A stretch of 64,000 nt of DNA from assembly GCA_905221605.1 (NCBI GenBank), contig CAJNDS010002079.1, forward strand, positions 2,286,501 to 2,350,500, read 5' to 3'. The notes below the pieces were generated by a model. It was not told the DNA's origin. It did not search any database and saw only the letters and a list, made by a program, of their open reading frames with translations. Source of the stretch: Symbiodinium natans. Lineage: Eukaryota > Sar > Dinophyceae > Suessiales > Symbiodiniaceae. Shown here in pieces: positions 30,276-38,518 of the stretch; position 1 is the first letter of the stretch; every line of letters begins with the position of its first letter. Both the position numbers and the translations under genes were made by a program.

Positions 30276-31109
30276 CAGGACACAGTGCGCTGACAGGGTG
30301 CATTTCGTCTATTCTGCGGGTGCGTTGCGTCTATTCTGCGGGTGTTTCCTTTGTAAAGTATTTGTTTACAAGGCACGCACGTGCAGCATAGCCTTTAAGT
30401 GTCCATCTTACGGGGGGGGGGGGGGGGGGGCAGCAGATTTGGAGATGAAGCTTGGAGGGTTGCGGGTGTAGGGCTTTAGGGTTCAGGGCTTAGGGTCTCC
30501 TCTCGGGAACCCCCCAAGAAGGCAACGCCCTGAACCCGTTTTTAACCCTAAGATGCCACAACTCCCAAGAACACGGGAACCCGAAAGTCCTGAAGCCGAA
30601 TAAGCCCCCAGAAGAATGCAACACCCCCTAAAAACACCCTCGAAACACACCAAAATCACCCCTCAAGACCCTACCAAATTCCCACCCCCCAGCTGGACAG
30701 GTATGGGTTGGTCTTCCCGTGAACCTCTGGACCGCTTCCCCAACGCATGTTGTGGGCGCTTCACTTCATTTAGGGTTTGGCCTTCTAATGCCCATCAGGG
30801 TTTAGAAGCCAAGGACTGTTTAGGGTTTAGATCCAATTGCGCGAATCAAAGGGGATGTGCAGATAGTGAATTCAGTTGCTCGAGGCTTGCGCAGCGTCGC
30901 TTTTGCCCGGACCTCTCCGCAATCTGTGAACCAATTCATGCCCCAAGCTTTTCTGGCACCCCGAAAAGTAGTCAAGGTAGCAACACACTGTTTTCGGGGC
31001 CGTGCGGCGTAGTGAAACTACATGAAACGAGTCAAAAAAAAATCCCAAGGGTGAAGCTCTTCTGTGCCTCCGTAAAAACCCTAAACCCTTAGTTCTCCCC
31101 TAAATCAAG

Positions 31110-31191
31110 GAAACTGGACAAGCAAATGTCCAGCCCCCAAGGTTTCCTGGCATACTTCTTGGTGCTCGGCTTCTGGCAGCGCATGCGGCAG
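31110..31191 (+). CDS. VFLDxxCIxQ-family gene, exon 1 of the visible part
   Basis: After a pyrimidine-rich acceptor (TTCTCCCCTAAATCAAG|G) the frame contains FLAYFLVLGFWQRMRQ, a hydrophobic probable membrane segment followed by basic residues. It ends at CAG|GTGGCA in phase 0. In the dinoflagellate family I recall, a hydrophobic segment with 'xxWQRxR' directly precedes the VFLD block, which is what the next exon supplies. Earlier exons should lie upstream but I could not identify them (30616-31090 has an open frame without recognisable content). Function of the family is unknown to me; the VFLDxxCIxQ block is reminiscent of TIR-like folds, but that is speculation. Confidence 0.55.
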
Positions 31192-31379
31192 GTGGCATCA
31201 GGGCTCTGGTATCCTAGAACTTATAAGGATATGTTGATATGTTTTTTAATATTGAACTAAGGATATGTTATTTTTCTATATTTGGTATCAGAGGACCTTT
31301 TTAAGGAATATCTTTCAGAGGTTTTTTGCTGCTTCTGCCGTGCCCTCGGTTTTTTGCGACTCCTGAAGCTCAGTCACAG

Positions 31380-31448
31380 GTCCTACGCCGCACACAGACC
31401 GTCTTCCTGGACACGCTTTGTATCGCACAGCACGATGAGGCGTTGAAG
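31380..31448 (+). CDS. VFLDxxCIxQ-family gene, exon 2
   Basis: After GTCACAG|G the frame reads VLRRTQTVFLDTLCIAQHD then EALK. It is 69 bases, phase 0 at both ends. The VFLDxxCIxQxDExLK block is the most recognisable part of the family. The donor is AAG|GAGAGG, a GA donor; GAG is also the first codon of exon 3. The intron before it (31192-31379, 188 bases) is AT-rich and lacks telomere repeats. Confidence 0.65.
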
Positions 31449-31497
31449 GAGAGGGTGCCTCACTAAACCCTAAAGCCTAAAACTCTTTGTCATGTTC

Positions 31498-31562
31498 GGT
31501 TTAGGGTTTAGGGTCTAGGGTTTAGGGTCTAGGGTCTAGGGTTTAGGGTTTAGGGTTTAGGG
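31498..31562 (+). repeat. TTTAGGG array inside intron 2
   Basis: About nine units with TCTAGGG variants. An open stretch (31566-31640, KFMLAAGLATSYDGSHEAQ) follows but is not needed to join exons 2 and 3 and is probably intronic or from another source. Confidence 0.85.
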
Positions 31563-31767
31563 GAAGCAGCAGAAACGAAGTTCATGCTGGCCGCGGGTCT
31601 AGCCACGAGCTACGATGGAAGCCACGAAGCACAAAGCCTTCATGCTTCTAAGGGCCGTTTGAGATGGTGCAAAGTGCAACTTTGCAAAACATCCCTGCCA
31701 GAAGCACCACCTTCGAGACGAAGGAGGTCCTAAACCCCCAACAGCCCCAAACCATAAAGCCTAAACC

Positions 31768-31846
31768 ACCCAAAACTCCCCAAAACTCCCCAAAACTCCT
31801 CAAAACTCCTCAAAACTCCCCAAAATTCCCCAAAAACTCCCAAACC
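31768..31846. repeat. 10-bp tandem repeat CCAAAACTCC
   Basis: About eight copies with T/C changes, inside intron 2 of the gene above. Confidence 0.9.
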
Positions 31847-31922
31847 TAGAATGCCAAAAAGCCTTTTGATACAGGATTCTGGGACGAGGCCTCAGGCATA
31901 GATACGAGGGGGCTGCAGGAAA

Positions 31923-32117
31923 GCCCTAAACCCTAAACCCTAAACCCTAAACCCTGAACCCTGAACCCTGAACCCTGAACCCTGAACCCTAAACCCTAAA
32001 CCCTAAACCCTAAACCCTAAACCCTAAACCCTAAACCCTAAACCCTAAACCCTAAACCCTAAACCCTAAACCCTAAACCCTAAACCCTAAACCCTAAACC
32101 CTAAACCCTAAACCCTA
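31923..32117 (-). repeat. CCCTAAA array, about 28 units
   Basis: Longest C-strand array of the window, with a block of CCCTGAA. It ends 12 bases before the inferred exon 3 acceptor and would supply its pyrimidine-rich tract. Confidence 0.98.
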
Positions 32118-32129
32118 GCCTGCCTTGAG

Positions 32130-32183
32130 GAGAAGGGCATCCTCGGGTTGGCAGCGTTCCTCCATCGCTCAGACAAGCTGCTG
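32130..32183 (+). CDS. VFLDxxCIxQ-family gene, exon 3
   Basis: After CCTTGAG|G the 54-base exon reads EKGILGLAAFLHRSDKLL. Joined to exon 2 it gives the family order ...DEALK/EKGILGL.... Donor is CTG|GTGCCT; the same GTGC begins exon 4. TTTAGGG units start 45 bases into the following intron (32228). Confidence 0.65.
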
Positions 32184-32714
32184 GTGCCTCGTGCGAGGTT
32201 CCACAAACAAGCTTCGCTTGAAGACCTTTTGGGTTTAGGGTTTAGGGTCTAGGGTTAGGGTTTAGGGTTTAGGGCATGTGTTTTGCTATATTTTTTGTTT
32301 TGAAGATCTTTTGGGATTTTAGGGTACATAGGGTTTGGGGTATTTGTTTTGGCTGGTTTTTGGGGACAACCTTCAGCTTGAAGAGCTATTGGGTTTAGGG
32401 TACATGGGTTAGGGTTAGGGTTTAGGGTATTTATTTGTGTTGATTGTTTCATTTTTCGGGGGGGGGGATGGATGGAGGGCTGAGGGGGGTAGGGCCCAAG
32501 CACAGTACTCCAAATGGTTCTTGGGAAGATCCGATCATATTTGTGTGCTTTCGAAAGCCTTAAAATCAGACACTTGAGCTCCAGCTGCTACTGAAATCCT
32601 ACTCGGCATAGGCCAACAAGAAGCCACACTTAAAGGATCATGGAACTGAGTAAGTAGGGCTCGAAGTACCTTTCATGGGGTTATAGGTCAGGTAATTTAA
32701 GCTATGGTTACCCT

Positions 32715-32818
32715 TTGGGATGTTCCCCCTTAGACGAACAGTCCCTTAAAAAAGGGATGATAATGTGGGGTACTCTGAACCGTATTCAGGACTGTTAGTA
32801 TCCGGGGGAACATCCCAA
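32715..32818. mobile_element. MITE (family A), 104 bp with 8-bp target duplication
   Basis: TTGGGATGTTCCCCC at the left end and GGGGGAACATCCCAA at the right end are perfect 15-base inverted repeats, with a further inverted AACAGTCC/GGACTGTT inside. GTTACCCT flanks both sides (32707-32714 and 32819-32826), an exact 8-base target duplication. hAT-type non-autonomous element by these criteria. It sits inside the long intron 3 of the split gene. Confidence 0.9.
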
Positions 32819-33088
32819 GTTACCCTAAACCCTAAAGCCTAAACCCTAAACCCTACTTACTTACCAAGTCTTACGAAGTCGCCTGATCCTTTAAAGTGGA
32901 CTGCGACTGCTGGGGGGGGGAGGGGCGGACAGCGGAGCTATTTGGCCCCAGTGGCCCCCAGATTGTGGTTTAGGGTTTAGGGTTTAGGGTTTAGGGTCAA
33001 GTTCACATCCCACAGCCTCGCAGTCCATGGCTTGGAGTTTTTTAGGGTGTATGTAGGGTTTAGAATAGGGATTCTTTAGTTAGTAGAG

Positions 33089-33325
33089 ACCATTTCCATT
33101 TTCTAATCATGCACCACCCCCTAGCCCCCAAACCATAACAACCTATACCTGAACCTTCAACTCACAAAATATACCCGTAGTAAGACCCAAGTGATGAGTA
33201 CCATACTCTGGAACCACCCGTACCCCCAGTGGAAAGTAACATGCTCAACCCCATAGCATGCCCCACCCGATAGAGAACCCATAACGCCCAACCCGAAACC
33301 CCTAACCGTAGAAAATGGAAATGGT
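33089..33325. repeat. 17-bp inverted repeat at RCC1-like ORF start
   Basis: ACCATTTCCATTTTCTA (33089-33105) and TAGAAAATGGAAATGGT (33309-33325) are perfect inverted copies about 200 bases apart. The right copy overlaps the first codons of the RCC1-like frame. Confidence 0.7.
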
Positions 33326-34472
33326 GGCATTAACTACTTGTCTAGACTCCCGTCTTTCAGCTTCAGCAGCACCCTCCCTGGAGCATTGCTTAATGGCCAT
33401 GAAAGCTGGCCTGGCACTTGCCACACTCTTCTGGACACAGAGGACTGCACTCAGGTCGTTTCTTGAAGTCCGTCCTGGCTCCTGGTGCATTCCCACACTA
33501 GATCAGTCGCGTTTCGCCTTGCCACGGCCTCAACGTGTCGGGTGCTTGTCCAGCACTATGCACAGACGGACTCGAACTTCGGCATTCTCACCACGTTCCG
33601 GAAACGTTCAAGTTTCCAGCAATTCCGTTTTGGCCGTCTCAGCGGGCGGATGTCATACTTGTGCAGTGCGGGAAGATGGTCAACTCGTCTGCTTTGGAGC
33701 CCAATCTGCAGCCTTCGGATGTCGGCAGCTTCAGTGTGATGTGCCAGAAGATTTAGGACCAGTTGTTGCAGTCTCAGCGGGCACATATCATACTTGTGCA
33801 GTGCGGGCAGATGGTCTGCTCGTCTGCTTTGGCCCTCTATATGGACCTTGTAGATGTGGGCAGTGTGATGTGCCAGCAGAATTGGGACCAGTTGTGGCAG
33901 TCTCAACGGGCACAAAACATACTTGTGCAGTGCGGACAGATGGTCAGCTCGTTTGCTTTGGAGACCCGCAATGTGAAGTGCCGTCAGATTTGGGACAAGT
34001 TTTTGCAGTCGCAGCGGGCGCACATCATACTTGTGCAGTACGTGTAGATGGTCAGCTCGTCTGCTTTGGAGACAACGGAAAGCGGCAGTGTGACATTCCA
34101 ACAGATTTGGGACCAGTTGTGGCAGTCTCAGCGGGCGAAAATCATACTTGTGCAGTGCGGACAGATGGTCAGCTCGTCTGCTTTGGAGACCTCCGAAAAA
34201 AGGCGTGTAAGGTGCCATCAGATTTGGGACCAGTTGTTGCAGTCTCAGCGGGCACATATCATACTTGTGCAGTGCGGACAGATGGTCAGCTCGTCTGCTT
34301 TGGACGCAAGGGGCACGGGCAGTGTGACGTGCCAGCAGACTTGGGACCAGTTTTTGCAGTCTCAGCGGGCGCTGAACATACTTGTGCAGTGCGGGCAGAT
34401 GGTCAGCTCGTCTGCTTCGGACGCAAGACACAAGGCCGGTGTGACGTGCCAGCAGATTTGGGACCAGTTTAG
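33315..34472 (+). CDS. RCC1-like beta-propeller repeat protein, intronless
   Basis: A 385-codon frame from ATG 33315. After a non-repetitive N-terminal part (about residues 1-105) seven repeats of about 36-45 residues follow, each with the core AVSAGxxHTCAVRxDGQLVC then FG and a CDVPxDLGP linker. This is the RCC1/BLIP-II type of repeat, which folds as a seven-bladed propeller and is amplified in dinoflagellates. The frame stops at TAG within an eighth, decaying repeat (CCAGTT|TAG), and repeat-like DNA continues to about 34580 out of frame, so the C-terminus is truncated or the copy is old. It has no introns, unlike the surrounding gene, and sits wholly within that gene's long intron, which suggests a retrocopy or insertion. 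The minus frame across 33556-34431 is a shadow of the DNA repeat. Partner or activity unknown. Confidence 0.75.
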   Translation: MEMVALTTCLDSRLSASAAPSLEHCLMAMKAGLALATLFWTQRTALRSFLEVRPGSWCIPTLDQSRFALPRPQRVGCLSSTMHRRTRTSAFSPRSGNVQVSSNSVLAVSAGGCHTCAVREDGQLVCFGAQSAAFGCRQLQCDVPEDLGPVVAVSAGTYHTCAVRADGLLVCFGPLYGPCRCGQCDVPAELGPVVAVSTGTKHTCAVRTDGQLVCFGDPQCEVPSDLGQVFAVAAGAHHTCAVRVDGQLVCFGDNGKRQCDIPTDLGPVVAVSAGENHTCAVRTDGQLVCFGDLRKKACKVPSDLGPVVAVSAGTYHTCAVRTDGQLVCFGRKGHGQCDVPADLGPVFAVSAGAEHTCAVRADGQLVCFGRKTQGRCDVPADLGPV

Positions 34473-34613
34473 TAAGGCATTGGCATAAGTGTGTTGTTGC
34501 AGTGCGGACAGGTGGTCAGTTTGCATGCTTTAGAGGCAATATTGATTGAAGTGAATTGAAGTGTGATGTGCCCAACAGCTGGTCATGCAGAAAACGCCAG
34601 CGAGTGCTTGCCC

Positions 34614-35395
34614 TCAAACCATAAGCAGCTCAAATCTCAGATATTGCCTTTCATGACCCTCTACATAGTAGACATAGTAGTAACTCTGACCTTCATGTCT
34701 TTCTACTGTATAAATTTCCGTTTTTCTCTTCCGATTTGTTTTATAAATTTCATCCCTGGCTTCTAAGTCTGGATATACACGGTTCTTCTTTCCTTTAATT
34801 CTTAAGCTTATGTAACCTTACATTCAATTCGTTGCTAGGTATTCGTGCGTCATTTGGCGTAAATTCTGTCGCCGAGTTTTTCATTCGGTTATTATATGTT
34901 AATGATACTTCTAAAATGTAATCCGGCCATTGGATGTTCTGTTGTCCTTTCTTTTCGTCAGCTTCACCCCTCTTGTAGAACATACCCTTAAAGGTTCGGA
35001 TGGCTCTTTCTCTAAAATTCGAGTGCGCCCTTGTGCGGTGATGTTCAATGTTCTCATCCTTCAAAAATGTGTTCTATTGCTTCCTTGTTCATGGCTCCCT
35101 CGTCTTCTGTATAAGCTGCCTTTGGGTTCTTCCACATCTTATGCAGAGCTTCAATCATCCTGGCACTACATGCATAAATTTGTCGAAGACATCAATCATT
35201 AGCATCCCTACTTTGAACTTTTGGTTGGGTACATCGTTTATTTTGTCTCACTTGTCTTCTTGTTGTTCAACACTCTTTCTACAGAACTCGTTAATGTTAG
35301 CCGATGTTCTGGTTTTGTCCTGCTCCTGTGCTTCGCTAGTGTTCTGGATTTGGAACCAAAGCCGGCCTTATCAAAATATACATCATTAATGGTTG
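34614..35395 (-). pseudogene. Maverick/Polinton-type integrase, decayed
   Basis: Reading the minus strand from about 35395 down, pieces of one retroviral-type (DDE) integrase appear in order across several frames: an N-terminal segment (YFDKAGFGSKSRTLA), the first acidic block (MLMIDVFDKFMHVV), the second (PKAAYTEDEGAMNKEA), the third (RAHSNFRERAIRTFKGMFYK, with YNNRMKNSATEFTP after it) and a C-terminal segment (YPDLEARDEIYKTNR...LRFELLMV) ending at TGA (34614-34616). The pieces are separated by at least four lesions: a shift after SRTLA, an in-frame TGA near 35242, a gap or shift after MHVV, a shift before FLKDENIEH and another after RLHKLKN. The D-D-E spacing and the YYD-xx-G-type N-terminus resemble integrases of Maverick/Polinton elements. 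Not functional as it stands. AT-rich relative to its flanks, consistent with insertion. Confidence 0.65.
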
Positions 35396-35399
35396 CTTT

Positions 35400-35690
35400 G
35401 TGCTGACAAAGTCATATTTCATTGTTCCGCCTTTCTTACCTGACAGCTTTTTTATAGTTCACAATCTCCGAAATTTGCCCTTCGGTTAAGTCTTCTTGAT
35501 CAATCCGAACATATTCCATAATTTGCTTCTGCTGTGCCTGTCTCAGTCAAGCATCACGTTTGCTTCGCATGTGTTTTTCGTCATCCTGGCGCGAATTATA
35601 GTCGAGTCGGTTATATATTGCCAGTTGTCGAGGCATAGGTTATTACGGTTTGGAAATTATCACTACTCTCTTATTTCGGTTTATTTAGGG
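35400..35690 (-). pseudogene. Further minus-strand remnant beside the integrase
   Basis: In one minus frame RQDDEKHMRSKRDA is followed, after a stop, by LRQAQQKQIMEYVRIDQEDL and TEGQISEIVNYKKAVR. It is charged, coiled-coil-like and AT-rich, in the same direction as the integrase, so probably part of the same decayed element. Protein not identified. Confidence 0.4.
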
Positions 35691-35795
35691 TCTATTTAGG
35701 GTTGAGAGTTGAGAGGGTTGAGGTTGCATGACCGGCCTACGAAGTTTCCAACCCTCCCTTCTCAAAACCCTGGCGCCCTCAAGCTGCCACTTGAG

Positions 35796-35823
35796 GTGCT
35801 CTGGTCTCCACGATACTTTGCGC
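35796..35823 (+). CDS. VFLDxxCIxQ-family gene, exon 4 (28-nt micro-exon)
   Basis: After CACTTGAG|G only 28 bases are needed: VLWSPRYFA plus one base. With exon 3 before and exon 5 after, the reading becomes ...DKLL/VLWSPRYFAR/LWCAYE..., a contiguous stretch of the family. The donor is GCGC|GACCTG (GA donor) and GAC is repeated at the start of exon 5. Such a short exon is unusual, and the identification rests on the three-way join. Confidence 0.6.
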
Positions 35824-35837
35824 GACCTGCGGCTGCG

Positions 35838-35944
35838 AGGTTTAGGGTTCGTAGGGTTCAGGGTTCAGGGTTCAGGGTTTAGGGTTTAGGGTTCAGGGTT
35901 CAGGGTTTAGGGTTTAGGGTTTAGGGTTTAGGGTTTAGGGTTTG
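35838..35944 (+). repeat. TTTAGGG array at start of intron 4
   Basis: About 14 units (TTCAGGG variants), beginning about 15 bases after the inferred donor. Confidence 0.9.
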
Positions 35945-36380
35945 CTGTATGGGCGGTTTTAGGCTTTTGGGGTCGAGGCTTTGTTGCTCAAAAAATGGGG
36001 CTTTCGGGCATGAAGATGTCCTTTCTTAACACTGGCGAGCCTGCTCTCGCGTCGCGGTCTTTCGAGGTACCCGGGTTGGATCCCTAATTAATAGAAGTTA
36101 TCCACCCAAACTATTTTACTTCGAAGATCCCCACCTTAGGGATTTGGATTTTTTGGCAGGGCACTCCAGGGATTCTCTGGGGTCACTCCGTTTACATGCA
36201 ACCCCAAACCGAAGATGGGGAAAGAAACAAAAAAAAACGTGCTTTTTGAGTGAGGGGTGTCGGATTCGAGTTCTTGGGGGGGGGGGCTTTCGGGCGCAAG
36301 GTCGAGGCAGCTCTCATTCCTTAAGTGCGCCCCCGTGAGAAGAGCTCCATGGGGGTTAGGGCCACCCCCTGCAACACGAG

Positions 36381-36436
36381 GACTCTGGTGCGCCTACGAA
36401 ATTGCCACCTTCATGAAGGACGCGTTTCATGAACAG
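36381..36436 (+). CDS. VFLDxxCIxQ-family gene, exon 5
   Basis: After AACACGAG|G the frame reads LWCAYEIATFMKDAFHEQ. LWCxYEIATF is a hallmark segment of the family, directly after SPRYFxR. The 3' end is uncertain. A copia fragment begins 50 bases downstream (36487), so the gene is interrupted here and later exons, if any, were not found. If the copia insertion lies in an intron the gene could still be expressed. Confidence 0.6.
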
Positions 36437-36486
36437 CCTCCGACCTTAAACGCAAGGCAACCCTAAACCTTCATCCTTGCGCGCCT

Positions 36487-37785
36487 ATGAGTTTTCAGAG
36501 GTCCAATGCCGATCCTAGTCTGTTTCTGATTATGGCACAAGAGAAGCCGGAAGGTACAAGTGAGCTGGTAGGGACAATGGGTCTCTATGTGGATGATTTC
36601 TTATTGGCCGGGACTATGACAGTGCTCCGGGAGGTCTTGGAGCAGATCAGGAAGGAGTGGAAAACTTCTGAACCTGAGTTCTGCGGTCCAGGCTGTGGTG
36701 ATGGATTCCTGAAGTTTATGGGTGTCCAGATCTGGTATCCAAATGGCAGCTTCTTTCTCAATCAAGAGGATTTCGTGAGGGATTTGCTGAACCGACGAGG
36801 GTATCAGATTGATGAAACTGGAAAAGGTAGTAATCTGCCAATGGTTAAAGAAACCCCAGGTGAAGAAGAGGAGGTGGATATTCCTTCCTTACGAGCGGCT
36901 CAAGGTGCCGTGGGGGAGTTCCTCTGGGTAGCAATCAAAACTCGACCTGATTTGGCTTTTTGCACAAGTCAACTGTCGTTGTGGACATCCCGAAGGCCGC
37001 GATTTGTGGTGAAAAAGGCCGAAGAGGTCTTTCGGTATCTTGCTGCAACTCCAACGTTGGGCTTGACGTTTGGAGCCATCGCAACAGGTGAAAAAGAGCG
37101 AAACGAGTTGTTGCGATATGGACGTGGCATCAAGGTGGTTGAGTCCTACGCGGATGCCAGTTTTGCTGCAGGTGAAAACGAAAAGAGCCACTCAGGAGCG
37201 GTGGTGGTTTGGGGTGATTGCCCGGTGATGTGGGCACCGCAGAGACAATCGACGGTGGCTTTGAGTACTGCTGAAGCTGAATTACACGCGTCTATTGAGG
37301 GAGCAACGATGATTCAGTCGTGTGCTCCTATAATTGCTGCTTTGGTGGGAACTGGTGAAGAAACGCTGCAAAAGGTGCTGTATACAGATTCTGCGTCGAC
37401 GTGCTCAATTATTCAGTATCCTGCTGGAAGCTGGAGAACGAGGCACCTAAGGATCCGAGCGGCTGGTGTCCGGTCTTTGGTCGACCGTGGCTATATGGTC
37501 ATTGCACATCTTCGAGGTGAATACACGATCGCGGATCTGTTAACAAAACTGATGAGCGGACAGGTTTATGCCAAACAAAAGGCGCTTTGGGGTCTCCAGA
37601 TGTTGGTTCAAGGAACTGACCTGAAGAGAGCTTCCCTTGCAATGGCGGTCATGATGGTGGCTGCATCTCTTCAAGGGATGGCAACGGTGGAGACGCAAAC
37701 GCCTGGTTTTTCTGCTCAGAGGATGGGGTGTGCAAGGTATCCAATGAATCCACGGCAATGGTTCTGGCACAAGGTATTGAGATAG
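36487..37785 (+). mobile_element. Ty1/copia retrotransposon: RT C-terminus and RNase H
   Basis: A 432-codon frame. Residues 28-42 hold the RT active-site box (MGLYVDDFLLAG), followed by the copia connection (QGAVGEFLWVAIKTRPDLAF). RNase H residues are visible: SYADASFA (Asp), LSTAEAELHA (Glu), YTDSAS (Asp) and RHLRIRAAGVRSLV...TIADLLTK. Capsid, protease, integrase and the N-terminal RT fingers are missing, so the element is 5'-truncated; the first codons (FQRSNADPSLFLI) are internal RT sequence, not a true start. The tail after LLTK (about 75 residues) is not part of RNase H. Codon use is less GC-rich than the exon islands. Confidence 0.9.
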
Positions 37786-38087
37786 CGCTGAATAACATGG
37801 ATATCGCTGCGTATTTGGTGGCAATGATTTTCCTCTGGGAATTGACCAAGTATATCCTCCGGCGGCTACATCAAAAGCTGTGGGGTAAAAAGGTGGTGAT
37901 TATCCCAGCGAGTGCTACACTGTACGTAACAGCGAATGGTGGCTGTATGCATGCAAGCAGTGATTGTGATACTCTGCGATACTCGCAGCCCAAAGCGAGG
38001 ACGATGTGCAAGCGGTGTGTTAAAAAAGACTGGGTGGTGAGTGCAGAGTTCTTAGTAGATGAAGGATTTCCATTCCAAGTGAGGTGA
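37728..38087 (+). CDS. Copia tail ORF with membrane segment and Cys motif
   Basis: A 119-codon frame overlaps the end of the RNase H frame by 58 bases in the -1 frame. It has one hydrophobic segment (MDIAAYLVAMIFLWELTKYI), then a metal-binding-like pattern (GGCMHASSDC...ARTMCKRCVKK: C-x-H-x5-C...C-x2-C). I recall similar Cys/His segments after RNase H in dinoflagellate copia polyproteins, so this is probably the polyprotein C-terminus, reached by a frameshift or separated by an indel. Role unknown. Confidence 0.6.
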   Translation: MCKVSNESTAMVLAQGIEIALNNMDIAAYLVAMIFLWELTKYILRRLHQKLWGKKVVIIPASATLYVTANGGCMHASSDCDTLRYSQPKARTMCKRCVKKDWVVSAEFLVDEGFPFQVR

Positions 38088-38440
38088 AAAGATCCTCAAC
38101 TGGTGGTTGTAGCCAATGTGCTCATAAATTCGTCCAGGATGACGTAAAACCCGTATGTGCAAGCAGTAGCTGTGGTTTGCACCTCCAGTGGTGTCCCAGC
38201 AATGTCTGGGACAGGGGGAGTGCGGAGTTGCAAGTTGTATAAAAGGTAGTAAGGAAAGGGTTACAAAACCCGTGATCTTTGTTGGCTCAAGGAACTTGGG
38301 CAATGCGCCCTGAAACTAAAAAGGTATTCCCTCTGGTTGGGGTTCCGGTTCTTTTGGCTTGGTTTGTTGGAGATCCAGGGGAGTTAAGGGTTTCCTCTGG
38401 GGTTGACTGTTTGGTTTCCCGTCCCCCTTTGGTTGCCCCC
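38088..38440. other. Putative copia 3' non-coding region / LTR
   Basis: Unique sequence with a TATA-like box (TTGTATAAAAGG, about 38234) and a purine run (GGACAGGGGGAG, about 38209). An LTR would be expected here, but the 5' copy is missing so its borders cannot be set. GTTGGCTCAAG (38279-38290) matches the 3' end of the dinoflagellate spliced leader. Confidence 0.35.
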
Positions 38441-38518
38441 CGTACCCTAAACCCTAAACCCTAAACCTTAAACCCCAAACCCTAAACCCCAAACCCTAAA
38501 CCCTAAACCCCAAACCCG
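38440..38518 (-). repeat. CCCTAAA / CCCCAAA array
   Basis: About 11 units leading into the second segmental-duplication copy. Confidence 0.9.

Noticed and set aside
30097-30391. Ala/Pro/Arg-repeat proteins
   Set aside because: Product of the 9-bp CGCCCTCCG tandem repeat.
31566-31640. Additional exon of the split VFLDxxCIxQ gene
   Set aside because: Exons 2 and 3 already join in frame and match the family without it.
33306-33311. CCGTAG before the RCC1-like ATG as a spliced-leader relic
   Set aside because: Only six bases match and the rest of the leader is absent.
33556-34431. 291-codon minus-strand frame
   Set aside because: It is the complement of the RCC1-like DNA repeat; the + frame matches a known repeat family and the minus one does not.
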